DNA of 64,000 bases from positions 1 to 64,000 of the forward strand of contig NZ_JYLK01000005.1 in the NCBI RefSeq assembly GCF_001439805.1, written 5' to 3'. The stretch's first letter is position 1. Each line of letters begins with the position of its first letter. Source of the DNA: Pseudomonas trivialis (GTDB taxonomy: Bacteria; Pseudomonadota; Gammaproteobacteria; Pseudomonadales; Pseudomonadaceae). Both the position numbers and the translations under genes were made by a program. Of the stretch, positions 1 through 7,966 are shown one piece after another. The notes beneath the pieces were generated by a model. It was not told the DNA's origin and made no database searches. It saw only the letters and a list, made by a program, of their open reading frames with translations.

Positions 1-74
1 TGGTCGATCAGCTCTTGGGGAATGGATGGAAGGTCTCGCGGGGCCTCACGGCCCGGTTTCTTTTTGGTCGGCAT
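1..74 (-). CDS. IS256-family transposase, N-terminal fragment (runs off the window)
   Basis: Reading leftward from an ATG at 74, with GAGG eight bases ahead of it, the first 24 codons give a Lys/Arg-rich start followed by LPSIPQELID. This resembles the beginning of IS256-family (Mutator-like) transposases, where an IPKELLDQ-type segment opens the protein. The gene continues beyond base 1, so the DDE catalytic core cannot be seen. The family call rests on this short start and on the adjacent end sequence (about 85-127), which has the form of an IS256-type terminus. A complete copy would normally be about 400 residues. Confidence 0.6.
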   Translation of the reverse strand, partial: MPTKKKPGREAPRDLPSIPQELID

Positions 75-128
75 ACATGCACCTCTATCAACATGTTATG
101 CCCGAACACAAAATTTATGACAGTCCCC
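75..128. mobile_element. End of an IS256-type insertion sequence
   Basis: Between the transposase start and the reductase gene lies an AT-rich stretch containing ACACAAAATTTATGACAG, close to the terminal repeat style of IS256 elements (from memory, ACACAAAATT followed by GACAG). The reductase reading frame keeps its family sequence down to about base 130 and then changes into an unrelated tail, so the element's outer edge is placed near 125-130. The other end, the second inverted repeat and the target duplication are outside the window. Confidence 0.5.
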
Positions 129-821
129 CAGCAGCACGCGACGCAGCTGGCGCGACAGCCTGGATTCGGTGGCGACGAAGCAATACAGCGAGCCGCCTGG
201 CAGCGTCAGTTTTTGTACCGTCTCCAGTAAGTCATCCCGACCACGCACCACCCAGATTACCTGCACGTCCGCCGCACTCTGCAGGGCCTGTTGCTCCGCT
301 TCGTTGTCGATTTCAATCACCGCCAGCACATTGCGTCCGGCCGGCAGTTCTTCAAGGCGTCGGCCAATGGCCGGCAGCGCGGTTTCGTCACCGATCAGCA
401 GGTAGCTGTCGAAGATATCCGGCACGATCATCGAACCCCGTGGCCCGCCGATGTGCAGGTGCTGGCCGACCTTGACCTGTTCGGCCCAGGTGGACGCGGG
501 GCCGTCTCCGTGCAGCACGAAGTCGATATCCAACTCACCCATGTCCAGGTCAAAGCGCCGAGGCGTGTAGTCGCGCATGGCTGGTTGCGGGCCGTCGCCC
601 TTGATGCTGAACGTCGGGCTTTCCAGCGCGGCCTGTTCGGCGGCGTTCTGCGGGAACAGCAGCTTGATGTGGTCGTCGCTGCCCAGGCTCACGAAGCCCG
701 CCAGTTCAGGCCCGCCGAGGGTGATGCGGCGCATGCGCGGGGTGATGTCGACCACGCGCAGCACTTCGAGGCGACGACGTTTGATTTCATGGGTCACGCG
801 ATGAATGGCTTGGTTATTCAT
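96..821 (-). CDS. Siderophore-interacting protein (FAD-dependent ferric-siderophore reductase), C-terminus cut by an IS
   Basis: This 241-residue protein belongs to the siderophore-interacting FAD-binding family (ViuB/YqjH type). Such proteins use FAD and a pyridine nucleotide to reduce ferric siderophores and release iron in the cytosol. The N-terminal half shows the flavin-binding pattern (ITPRMRRITLGGPEL, then RDYTPRRFD) and the second half the nucleotide-binding fold (LIGDETALPAIGRRLEELP). Family members end with an Arg-helix-Trp-Lys-Gly-Tyr-Trp type segment. Here the frame leaves the family sequence after RRVLLG and ends in DCHKFCVRA, encoded by IS DNA, so some tens of residues are missing and activity is doubtful. 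It starts four bases inside the end of the upstream PadR gene (overlapping stop and start), so the two are one operon. Confidence 0.85.
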   Translation of the reverse strand: MNNQAIHRVTHEIKRRRLEVLRVVDITPRMRRITLGGPELAGFVSLGSDDHIKLLFPQNAAEQAALESPTFSIKGDGPQPAMRDYTPRRFDLDMGELDIDFVLHGDGPASTWAEQVKVGQHLHIGGPRGSMIVPDIFDSYLLIGDETALPAIGRRLEELPAGRNVLAVIEIDNEAEQQALQSAADVQVIWVVRGRDDLLETVQKLTLPGGSLYCFVATESRLSRQLRRVLLGDCHKFCVRA

Positions 822-1360
822 TGGTCCTTCCCGTCTGCAATGGCTTGCGCGGTGCGATTGAGCAGCGCCGCGACACGTTCGATTTCTTCCGGGCTCCAGC
901 GCCCATGGTGTGAATGCAGGGCATGGCGCACGTTGTGCACCGCCTCATGGATCTGCGGCGGGCGGTCCTGGCCCCGCAGCGAGCGCTTGCTCACGTCGAT
1001 GCGCATGCGCACGCCGTCCAGGGCTACCGCTTGCTCACTCAGAAAGAGACGACCGGCGTCGGTGATTATGTAGCGTTTTTTTCCGCCGTCGGCGTCGCCG
1101 CTGATCAGATCGCTTTCTTCGAGAAAGGTCAGGGTCGGGTAGATCACGCCGGGGCTGGGGCTGTAGGCGCCGTCGAACAGGCTCTCGATGCGGCGGATCA
1201 GGTCGTAGCCGTGGCACGGCTGCTCGGCGATCAGCGCAGGCAACAGCAATTTCAGGTCACCCGGTGCAAACACGCGTGGGCCTCGACCGCCGCGTTCGCG
1301 GCCCGGGCGTCTGTCAAAGCCGTCGCGGCTGTCGTGGTGGGGATGATGGTGCTCTTTCAT
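818..1360 (-). CDS. PadR-family transcriptional regulator, YqjI/NfeR-like
   Basis: About 180 residues. A His-rich opening (HHHPHH in the first ten residues) is followed by a PadR winged helix (FAPGDLKLLLPALIAEQPCHGYDLIRRIE...SPGVIYPTLTFLEESDLI) and a C-terminal dimerisation helix. In E. coli the neighbouring pair YqjI (NfeR) and YqjH has the same composition: a metal-sensing PadR repressor with a metal-binding N-terminus controlling a siderophore-interacting ferric reductase. I infer the same job here, iron/nickel-responsive repression of itself and the downstream reductase. The start at 1360 is chosen because GGAG lies nine bases ahead; an in-frame ATG at 1390 has no such site and sits inside the presumed operator. 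Confidence 0.85.
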   Translation of the reverse strand: MKEHHHPHHDSRDGFDRRPGRERGGRGPRVFAPGDLKLLLPALIAEQPCHGYDLIRRIESLFDGAYSPSPGVIYPTLTFLEESDLISGDADGGKKRYIITDAGRLFLSEQAVALDGVRMRIDVSKRSLRGQDRPPQIHEAVHNVRHALHSHHGRWSPEEIERVAALLNRTAQAIADGKDQ

Positions 1361-1382
1361 GTGCCTGCTCTCCGTCATGGTT

Positions 1383-1405
1383 AGATACAACTTAAGATAT
1401 ATCTT
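1383..1405. promoter_or_regulatory. Probable PadR/NfeR-type operator
   Basis: Just upstream of the regulator lies the perfect palindrome AAGATATATCTT (1394-1405). Next to it is a second, weaker half (AGATACAACTT, 1383-1393), so on the reverse strand the region reads as two imperfect tandem TATCTT-like dyads. AT-rich ATATCT dyads of this kind occur in front of yqjI/yqjH-type gene pairs. Its place at the presumed promoter of the operon fits autoregulation. Confidence 0.5.
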
Positions 1406-1735
1406 GAAATGGAGGCAAGCTGTGCTGACGGACGGTCACGGTGCCCTGCAGGCCGCGTTCATATCTGGATACGCGTTGTTTAGTTCATCTTAGTGCAACT
1501 TGTAATACTGTTCTTACAGGCGCTATTGAGTGTTAATAGTTCTCGATAACTTAAAGTAGTCCATTTCTTACAGTCAAATTAAAAGTTTTGGCAAAGTGCC
1601 AGTTTTTTCCCATAAGTTGTATTGATGTTCGGCTACTTGAGTAAGCGAAAGACCCTGCTTACTTCCCACAGGTAACTCGGGATACTTCTCCGGCGCTGAT
1701 CGAGCGCCCTGTTGTCAATGCAACTTGTTGGAAAA
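1406..1735. other. AT-rich intergenic region upstream of the fimbrial operon
   Basis: No gene is seen. The region is clearly more AT-rich than its surroundings (about 1480-1640) and probably holds the fimbrial promoter, but I cannot fix one -35/-10 pair. A 7-bp inverted repeat, AGTAAGC...GCTTACT, lies at 1640-1663. AT-rich upstream DNA is common for fimbrial operons silenced by H-NS/MvaT proteins; that is inference only. Confidence 0.4.
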
Positions 1736-1794
1736 ACACGGAAGCGTTTCCGTGTCACTGGTTCTGTCGCCCATAGAGATGTTCTACGGGCGAC
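1736..1794 (+). promoter_or_regulatory. Two consecutive hairpins in the fimbrial operon leader
   Basis: The first dyad, ACACGGAA-GCGT-TTCCGTGT (1736-1755), has perfect 8-bp arms and a 4-base loop. The second (1766-1794) pairs GTCGCCC with GGGCGAC and extends inward through TAGA/TCTA with one mismatch. Both lie 50-100 bases ahead of the first pilin start. No T-run follows directly, so they are not ordinary terminators. They may be an operator, an mRNA-stabilising leader or a regulated structure. Confidence 0.5.
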
Positions 1795-1841
1795 GGACCG
1801 GGCTCTCTTACTGGCATTTTTATTAGATGGATATAGGCAAT

Positions 1842-2360
1842 ATGAAAACCAAAATGAAAACCGCGCTGTTGGCTATCGCTGTGTTGGCAGGTTCGGCGTC
1901 TGTTCAGGCGGCGGATGGAACAGTGACGTTCACCGGTTCGGTGCATTCGGGCGCTTGCTCCATCAAGCCCGAGTCCGTCGATCAAACCGTTCCGCTGGGC
2001 GCCATCGCCAAGCATCAGTTGCAGTCGGGCGGCCAATCCAACCCTCGACCGGTCCTGATCAAACTCGAAGGCTGCGATTTGTCCGGCCTCACCGACAACA
2101 CCGTGACCACCACCTTCACCGCAGCGCCGTCGACTGTCGTGCCGGGTGCAATCGGTACCGTCGGCAGTGCCGGCGGCGTGGGCATCATGATGAGCCACGG
2201 CGGCAGCCTGGTTGAGCTGGGCAAGCCTACCGCCCCGCAGATCATCAGTACCGGTGACAACACGCTCGAATTCGGTGCCTACGTAAAAGGCGCCGCCACC
2301 GACCCGATCATTCCGGGTGATTTCAGCGCGGTCACCAACTTCACCCTGGCTTACCAGTAA
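1842..2360 (+). CDS. Fimbrial major subunit-like pilin
   Basis: A type 1-like pilin of about 172 residues, exported by Sec and assembled by the chaperone-usher route. A signal peptide (MKTKMKTALLAIAVLAG...VQA) precedes the donor strand (DGTVTFTGSV). The disulfide pair is Cys in SGACSIKP and Cys in LEGCDL, and the C-terminal beta strand ends FTLAYQ with the usual penultimate-region aromatic. First position in the operon and a strong hairpin right after it suggest the major shaft subunit. An alternative ATG at 1827 has no ribosome binding site; 1842 has AGG just ahead. Five further pilin-like genes follow. Confidence 0.85.
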   Translation: MKTKMKTALLAIAVLAGSASVQAADGTVTFTGSVHSGACSIKPESVDQTVPLGAIAKHQLQSGGQSNPRPVLIKLEGCDLSGLTDNTVTTTFTAAPSTVVPGAIGTVGSAGGVGIMMSHGGSLVELGKPTAPQIISTGDNTLEFGAYVKGAATDPIIPGDFSAVTNFTLAYQ

Positions 2361-2365
2361 GTCTG

Positions 2366-2396
2366 TTCCCCCGCCGCACCGGGTGCGGTGGGGGAA
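2366..2396 (+). terminator. Strong intercistronic stem-loop after the first pilin gene
   Basis: Fifteen bases (2366-2380) pair with 2382-2396 with a single G-U, a very stable GC-rich hairpin six bases after the pilin stop. There is no T-run, so it probably acts as a partial terminator or as a 3' mRNA stabiliser. Such hairpins after major pilin genes raise shaft subunit levels relative to downstream genes, as described for pap-type operons. Confidence 0.6.
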
Positions 2397-2414
2397 ACCT
2401 GGCGGGAGATAACG

Positions 2415-2966
2415 GTGAAAACATTCATAAGTCTCGCTGTCGCCTGTTCCCTGATGAGCTTTACCAGCCTTGGCGTCGCGTCATCCCAGGGCGAAGGGAT
2501 CGTCACATTGGGAGGGCAGGTGATGGACTCGGCCTGCGGGCTGGAACTGACCAGTCGTGATCAAACCATTGAGATGCCGCCCGAACCGGTTGGCCGACTG
2601 TTGCGCAATACGCAGGGGGAACCTCATCCCTTCGAGCTGCGCCTGGTCAATTGTTCGTTGAGTCGTCCCGATCCGTTCCGCCCTGGCGGGAGCCTGCCGG
2701 ATTGGGAGCACCTGCGCGTGATGTTCGACGGTGCCAGCGACATGGACGGGCGCGCCTTTGCGTTGTTTGGCGAATCCCAGGGCGTTGCGCTGAATATCAC
2801 CGATGCGGACGGTCACGGCAGCGTTCCAGGTGAGCCGTTGCCGCGTAAACCCTTGGCTGAGGGCGACATGACCCTGCACTTCACACTTCGTCTGGTGGGT
2901 AACGGACGCCCGATCGTTGTCGGGCCTCATCGTGCCGCTGTGCGGTTCAAGTTGGAATACTTTTGA
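2415..2966 (+). CDS. Fimbrial subunit (pilin-like protein)
   Basis: About 183 residues. The signal peptide is MKTFISLAVACSLMSFTSLGVASS. The mature part begins with a donor-strand-like segment (GEGIVTLGGQVMDSACGLEL), carries the pilin disulfide (DSACGL and RLVNCSL) and ends RFKLEYF with a terminal aromatic, as chaperone-usher subunits do. The GTG start at 2415 has GGGAG seven bases ahead and puts the signal peptide at the N-terminus. Its place between the first pilin and the usher matches PapH/terminator-type or minor subunits, but the exact role is not evident. Confidence 0.8.
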   Translation: MKTFISLAVACSLMSFTSLGVASSQGEGIVTLGGQVMDSACGLELTSRDQTIEMPPEPVGRLLRNTQGEPHPFELRLVNCSLSRPDPFRPGGSLPDWEHLRVMFDGASDMDGRAFALFGESQGVALNITDADGHGSVPGEPLPRKPLAEGDMTLHFTLRLVGNGRPIVVGPHRAAVRFKLEYF

Positions 2967-2985
2967 AGATTGATGGATTGCTTGC

Positions 2986-5601
2986 ATGTGGAATACGTCG
3001 AAGGTCAGAAATACGTTTCGCCCCAGTTTCCTTGGCGGGTTGATGACACTGGCAGGAACAGCGTTTGGCGCTGGGGACATCGAGTTCAATACCGACGTTC
3101 TTGATCTGAGTGATCGCACCAATATCGACTTGTCTCGGTTTGCGCGCAGCGGGTTTATCCTGCCGGGCACCTACTCAATGGTCGTGCAGTTGAATGGCCA
3201 GGCTGTTCCTGAGCAATCGGTGGCGTTTTATGCGCCGGATGATGATCCGAAGGGGAGCCAGGCCTGTTTGTCCGCAAGCCTTGTCGAGCAGTTGGGCCTG
3301 AAAGCGGCCGCAGTCGCCAAGTTCACCTGGTGGAAAGACGGCGAGTGCCTGAATCCGCAAAGCCTGCCCGGCATGGAAGTCAGTGGCGACCTGGCCACCT
3401 CCACGCTGAGCATCAGCTTGCCGCACGCCTACCTTGAGTACAGCGCCATCAACTGGGATCCGCCCGCGCGTTGGGATGAAGGCGTTGCAGGGCTGCTGGT
3501 GGACTACAACCTGACGGCGCAGTCCAATTACCAAAGAAACAACGGCACCCGCAACAACCTGAGTGGCAACGGCACCGTCGGCGCCAATGCGGGGGCCTGG
3601 CGCGTGCGCGCCGATTGGCAGGGACGGGTCGAGCGCGCCAACGAAGGCGCGTATGGCAATCAGAAGCTGGAATGGAGTCGTTTCTACGCGTACCGCGCCA
3701 TCCCTGCGCTGAAGGCACGCCTGGTGGTGGGCGAGGATTACCTGTATTCGGACCTGTTCGACAGCTTCCGCTTCACCGGTGCATCGCTCAATTCCGATCA
3801 GAGCCAGTTGCCGCCGAACCTTCGCGGTTACGCCCCCGAAGTGGTTGGCGTGGCCAAGACCAATGCCAAGGTCATCATCAGCCAGAAGGGCCGCGTGCTC
3901 TATGAAACCCTGGTGGCCGCCGGTCCGTTTCGTATCCAGGATCTTCACGATGCGGTGACGGGCTCGCTGGATGTGCGGGTTGAAGAGCAGGACGGTTCCG
4001 TGCACAGCTTCAAGGTCGATACCGCCGGCGTGCCTTACCTGACGCGACCCGGGCAGGTGCGGTACAAGCTGGCGGCCGGGCGCCCATCCAACCTGCATTA
4101 CGGCGCTGAGGGCAATGTGTTCGGCACCGGCGAATTCTCCTGGGGGGTCAGCAACGGCTGGTCGCTGTTTGGCGGCGGCATGACGGACAACAACTATCGC
4201 GCGCTGTCCGTCGGTGCGGGTCGCGATCTGTTGGCGTTCGGCGCCGTGTCGGTGGACGTCACCCAGTCCCACGCCCAGCTTTGGGGCGATACGCTGACGG
4301 GCAAATCCTACCGCCTGCAATATTCCAAGAACTTCGAGGAGTACGACAGCCAGGTGACGTTCGCCGGTTACCGCTTCTCCGAGAAGAACTTCCTGAGCAT
4401 GAGCGAGTACCTGGACGCCCGCCATTACGGGTTGAACGGCGAGCGCGCGGGCGGACGCGGCATGCTCAACGAGCACGGCGAATACGTCGAGAGCTGGAAG
4501 CCGATCGGCGGCAGCAAGGCGCTGTACACGGTCACGGTCAACAAGCAGTTTCGTGATCTTGGCGCCACGGTCTATGCCAGCTACAACAAGCAGACCTACT
4601 GGAGCCGGCCGGACACCCAGCGCTGGAACCTGTCGCTGTCGCGCTACTTCAACGTGGGTAGCGTCAAGAACATGAGCCTGTCGCTGAACCTGTATCGCAG
4701 CCAGGAATACCAGCACCAGGACAACGGCATGGCGCTCACGGTGAGCCTGCCACTTGGGCGCACCGGCACCTTGGCGCTGGATGCCAACCGGGGCGGCGGC
4801 AACAACACTTTTTCGTCGCGCTACAGCGATCGCATCGACGAGCGCAACAGCTACCAGCTCAGTGCCAGCAATCGTTCGGCCAGTGCGTACTTGAGCCACA
4901 TGGGCGATCAGGCCGACATCGACCTCAGTGCCAGCACGCAGGAAGGCGATTACCGCACCCTCAGCGTGTCGGCTCGCGGCGGTGGCACGCTCACGGCCCA
5001 GGGCGCGGCGCTGCACCGTACCGGCAGCACCGGCGGCACGCGGTTGATGGTCGACACCGGAGGTGTGCCCGATGTACCGGTGCGCGGCTACGGCTCGCCG
5101 ACACGCAGCAATGCGTTCGGCAAGGCGGTGATTTCCGATATCAGCAGCTACCAGCGCACGGCGGCGAGTGTCGACCTCGAACGCTTGCCGAGCAACGTCG
5201 AAGCCACGCAATCGGTCACTCAACTGACGCTCACCGAAGGCGCCATCGGCTACCGATCACTGGACGTCATTGCCGGTGCCAAGGCCATGGCCGTGCTGCG
5301 GCTGGGGGATGGCACTGCACCGCCGTTCGGCGCCACGGTGAAAAACGTCAGGCAACAGGACACCGGCATCGTCAATGACGACGGCAACGTCTACCTCAGC
5401 GGCATCCAGGCCGGCGAGCTGATGATCGTCAGTTGGGGCGGACGCGAGCGCTGCATCCTCACGCTGCCTGCCGTGCTGCCCGCCGACGGCTTGACCGATG
5501 CCCTGCAACTCGGCTGCCGCCCGGTAGCCGCTGAACAATCCTCACCCGAGCCAGCCGCGCTGCCCGGGAAGCACCTCGACACGGAGAACTCCGCCACATG
5601 A
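2986..5601 (+). CDS. Outer-membrane fimbrial usher (FimD/PapC family)
   Basis: 871 residues, a normal length for the family. A long signal peptide (to about residue 28) leads into the N-terminal chaperone-binding domain (IEFNTDVLDLSDRTNIDLSRF...PGTYSMVVQLNG). The 24-strand barrel with plug follows: Y-D-L usher motifs, GFAP-like RGYAPEVVGVA, and PGPFRIQDLHD-like AAGPFRIQDLHD. The C-terminal domain has a Cys pair (RERCILTL, LQLGCRP). It catalyses subunit ordering and secretion through the outer membrane. The stop overlaps the chaperone start by four bases, so the two are translationally coupled. Confidence 0.95.
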   Translation: MWNTSKVRNTFRPSFLGGLMTLAGTAFGAGDIEFNTDVLDLSDRTNIDLSRFARSGFILPGTYSMVVQLNGQAVPEQSVAFYAPDDDPKGSQACLSASLVEQLGLKAAAVAKFTWWKDGECLNPQSLPGMEVSGDLATSTLSISLPHAYLEYSAINWDPPARWDEGVAGLLVDYNLTAQSNYQRNNGTRNNLSGNGTVGANAGAWRVRADWQGRVERANEGAYGNQKLEWSRFYAYRAIPALKARLVVGEDYLYSDLFDSFRFTGASLNSDQSQLPPNLRGYAPEVVGVAKTNAKVIISQKGRVLYETLVAAGPFRIQDLHDAVTGSLDVRVEEQDGSVHSFKVDTAGVPYLTRPGQVRYKLAAGRPSNLHYGAEGNVFGTGEFSWGVSNGWSLFGGGMTDNNYRALSVGAGRDLLAFGAVSVDVTQSHAQLWGDTLTGKSYRLQYSKNFEEYDSQVTFAGYRFSEKNFLSMSEYLDARHYGLNGERAGGRGMLNEHGEYVESWKPIGGSKALYTVTVNKQFRDLGATVYASYNKQTYWSRPDTQRWNLSLSRYFNVGSVKNMSLSLNLYRSQEYQHQDNGMALTVSLPLGRTGTLALDANRGGGNNTFSSRYSDRIDERNSYQLSASNRSASAYLSHMGDQADIDLSASTQEGDYRTLSVSARGGGTLTAQGAALHRTGSTGGTRLMVDTGGVPDVPVRGYGSPTRSNAFGKAVISDISSYQRTAASVDLERLPSNVEATQSVTQLTLTEGAIGYRSLDVIAGAKAMAVLRLGDGTAPPFGATVKNVRQQDTGIVNDDGNVYLSGIQAGELMIVSWGGRERCILTLPAVLPADGLTDALQLGCRPVAAEQSSPEPAALPGKHLDTENSAT

Positions 5602-6353
5602 TGCTCACTACCCGTTTCACCCTGCTGGTCCTGGCGTTACTGGCCCTGAGTGACAGCACCTACGCCGCCGTTGGCCTGGACCGCACCCGCGTGATTTTCG
5701 ACGGCGGCAAGGAGGCCACCAGCGTCAATATCACCAATAACAATACCCAGCTGCCGTACCTGGCCCAGGGCTGGATCGAAGATGAAAGCGGTAACAAGAT
5801 CACCTCGCCGCTGATCGTGCTGCCTCCGGTACAACGGCTGGAACCGGGCAAACAGAGTCAGGTGAAAGTGCAGGCGCTGCCGGCGGCCAAATCGCTGCCG
5901 CAGGATCGCGAGACGGTCTACTACTTCAACCTGCGCGAGATTCCGCCACGCAGCGAGAAGGCCAACACCCTGCAAATCGCCTTGCAGACGCGGATCAAGC
6001 TGTTTTACCGGCCGCAAGCGATCACGCCCAGCCAGCAGGACTTGTCCAACCCCTGGCAGCAGAAGCTGACCCTGACCCGCGAAGGTGAGCATTACAAGGT
6101 CAACAACCCGACACCGTACTACGTGACCCTGGTGGATGCTCGCAGCACCAAGGGCGGCAAGACCGTGCCCGGCTTCGAGCCGCTGATGGTGCCGCCCAAG
6201 GGTGCGCTGACCCTGGGCCCTACCGCCCAGGCGCTGGGCAAGGCGCCCTACCTGGCCTACGTGAATGACTACGGCGGGCGTCCCGTGCTGGCCTTCACCT
6301 GCACTGGCAACACCTGCACGGTCGACGTGCAAGCGTCAACGCCCACTCAGTAA
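5598..6353 (+). CDS. Periplasmic fimbrial chaperone (PapD-like)
   Basis: 251 residues with a signal peptide ending in TYAA. Two immunoglobulin-like domains are visible: the subunit-binding Arg near the mature start (LDRTRVIFDGG), the G1 edge-strand region (VQRLEPGKQSQVKVQALPAAKSLPQDRETVYYFNLREIPP) and the conserved IKLFYRP containing the second anchoring basic residue. The F1-G1 loop is short, as in FGS chaperones of rigid pili. It holds subunits by donor-strand complementation and delivers them to the adjacent usher. Confidence 0.95.
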   Translation: MMLTTRFTLLVLALLALSDSTYAAVGLDRTRVIFDGGKEATSVNITNNNTQLPYLAQGWIEDESGNKITSPLIVLPPVQRLEPGKQSQVKVQALPAAKSLPQDRETVYYFNLREIPPRSEKANTLQIALQTRIKLFYRPQAITPSQQDLSNPWQQKLTLTREGEHYKVNNPTPYYVTLVDARSTKGGKTVPGFEPLMVPPKGALTLGPTAQALGKAPYLAYVNDYGGRPVLAFTCTGNTCTVDVQASTPTQ

Positions 6354-6374
6354 TGCCTGCTGCTGGAGAACGTC

Positions 6375-6947
6375 ATGAAGTCGCAACGTATCAACGTGCT
6401 GGGCGGGCTGTTACTGGCCTTTGCGGGGGGCGCGCAGGCCGAGGATGTCGAAGGCATGCACGGGATGTTGAACATTCTCGGGGCGATGCACGAGGCCCCT
6501 TGCAGCCTGGAGATGAGCTCGATCCACCAGACGGTCGACCTGGGCGCGGTGTCGACCAGCCAGTTGCAGCGGCCCGGCGATCAAGCGCCCGCCAAGGCCT
6601 TTCAACTGCGTTTCCTGGATTGCCAGCGCAGCGAAGGCAGCATCCGCAGTGAACGAACCGGCAACCTGACCTGGAGTGCTTTTCAACCGGTGGTGTCGGT
6701 GGCGTTTGTTGCGCCCGCCGATGCCGATGATCCACGCCTGGTCAAGGTGCAGGGCATCAGCGGAATGGGCCTGCAATTGACCGATGCGCAGGGCCGCGAT
6801 GTGCAATTGGGACAACGGGGCGAACCCCTGTTGCTGCCGATGGGTAACAGCACGCGCACCTGGCAGGTTCGGCCAACGCGCACCGCCGCGCCGTTGAGCA
6901 GCGGTGCCTTCAAGGCCGTGGTGGATTTCAGGCTCAATTATGAGTAA
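6375..6947 (+). CDS. Fimbrial subunit (pilin-like protein)
   Basis: 190 residues. The signal peptide ends GGAQA. The mature protein has a pilin fold with the Cys pair EAPCSLEM / FLDCQRSE and a C-terminal strand ending VVDFRLNYE. Its closest relative in the operon by eye is the subunit at 2415: both share ...PVG/LGAVSTSQLQR then FQLRFLDC/FELRLVNC, a long loop, and GVALNITDADG/GLQLTDAQGRD. It is most likely a minor or adaptor subunit. ATG at 6375 has GGAG ahead. Confidence 0.8.
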   Translation: MKSQRINVLGGLLLAFAGGAQAEDVEGMHGMLNILGAMHEAPCSLEMSSIHQTVDLGAVSTSQLQRPGDQAPAKAFQLRFLDCQRSEGSIRSERTGNLTWSAFQPVVSVAFVAPADADDPRLVKVQGISGMGLQLTDAQGRDVQLGQRGEPLLLPMGNSTRTWQVRPTRTAAPLSSGAFKAVVDFRLNYE

Positions 6948-6957
6948 GGGCAGAACA

Positions 6958-7452
6958 ATGGCTAAGTTAACCGGCTCGTGGGCCTTTCTTGTTGGCGGCA
7001 GCTTGTTGTTGGCGGTCAGCCAAAGCCTGCAAGCCGACACCAACCTGATCATCCGCGCGGTGATCATCGCGCCGCCGCCGTGTGTGATCAACGGCGGCGG
7101 CACCCTGGATGTGCCGTTCGGCAATAATTTGCAAACCTCTCGGGTGGACGGCGTCAATTACCGTCGCAACGTGCCGTACACGGTCACCTGCAGCTCACCC
7201 TTCAGCAACGCGTTGACCCTGGAACTCAAGGGCACCGGGGCAGCCTTCGACGGCCGCGTGCTCGCCACCCGCAAGCCGGACCTTGGCGTCAAGCTGTTCG
7301 TCAATGGCGGCGACTGGCCGTTGAATACACGGGTGAATTTCACCCATCCCAATTTCCCGCAGGTGCAGGCAGTGCCGGTCAAGCGCGCGGGCAGCCGGCT
7401 CACCGGCGGCGCATTTGATGCCGCCGCCACACTGGTGGTGGATTACCAATGA
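6958..7452 (+). CDS. Fimbrial minor subunit, PPPC-type
   Basis: 164 residues. The signal peptide MAKLTGSWAFLVGGSLLLAVSQSLQA is followed by a mature pilin with APPPCVINGGGTLDVPFG, a second Cys in TVTCSSPF, and a C-terminal strand ending ATLVVDYQ. The start at 6958 is chosen over in-frame ATGs at 6904 and 6940 because AAGGG lies seven bases ahead and the signal peptide begins there. The stop overlaps the next gene start (ATGA). The next subunit is a paralogue with the same PPPC...DGVxYRR pattern. Confidence 0.8.
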   Translation: MAKLTGSWAFLVGGSLLLAVSQSLQADTNLIIRAVIIAPPPCVINGGGTLDVPFGNNLQTSRVDGVNYRRNVPYTVTCSSPFSNALTLELKGTGAAFDGRVLATRKPDLGVKLFVNGGDWPLNTRVNFTHPNFPQVQAVPVKRAGSRLTGGAFDAAATLVVDYQ

Positions 7453-7955
7453 GTACGCAAAAAGAGAAACGATCAATGACCGGTTGGCCGCCGCGAGCCT
7501 TGCTCGCCCTGTGCACTATCGGCCTGAGCAATGGCGCCTGGGCCAACCTGACGTTCAGCGGAACGCTCAACGAACCGCCGCCCTGCACCATCGATGCGGG
7601 CAACACCATCGAAGTCGATTTCGGCGACGTCGGCATCAAACGCATCGATGGCGTGAAATACCGCCGAGGGCTTGGCTACACCATCAGTTGTGGCACCGAC
7701 ACGCTGCCCTGGGAACTGCGCTTGAGCGTCAAGGGCACGCCCACCGGGTTCGATGGCGCGGCGGTGCAAACCAGTGTGCCAGCGTTGGGTATCCGCGTGT
7801 TCCAGAACAACCAGCCATTTGCGCTGAATGCGCCGATGGACATCACCTTGTCGTCACCGCCGAGACTGGAAGTGGTGCCGGTCCAGCAGCCAGGTGCAAT
7901 TCTGGCGCCCGCCAGGTTTACGGCGGTCGCCACGCTGCTGGCCGAGTATGAGTAG
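7449..7955 (+). CDS. Fimbrial minor subunit, PPPC-type paralogue
   Basis: 168 residues from the overlapping ATG; a second ATG at 7476 would give a shorter, more typical signal peptide. The signal ends NGAWA and the mature protein starts NLTFSGTLNEPPPCTIDAGN. It shares IDGVKYRR, the spacing to the second Cys (YTISCG), LxxKGTxxxFDG and the C-terminal ATLLAEYE with the preceding gene, so the two arose by tandem duplication and then diverged. Probably adaptor subunits of the tip. Confidence 0.8.
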   Translation: MSTQKEKRSMTGWPPRALLALCTIGLSNGAWANLTFSGTLNEPPPCTIDAGNTIEVDFGDVGIKRIDGVKYRRGLGYTISCGTDTLPWELRLSVKGTPTGFDGAAVQTSVPALGIRVFQNNQPFALNAPMDITLSSPPRLEVVPVQQPGAILAPARFTAVATLLAEYE

Positions 7956-7966
7956 GAGTGGAGTCT

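Noticed and set aside
1736..1755. Invertible fimbrial switch with recombinase
   Set aside because: The dyad is a single hairpin; no distant inverted copy and no fimB/fimE-like recombinase gene is present.
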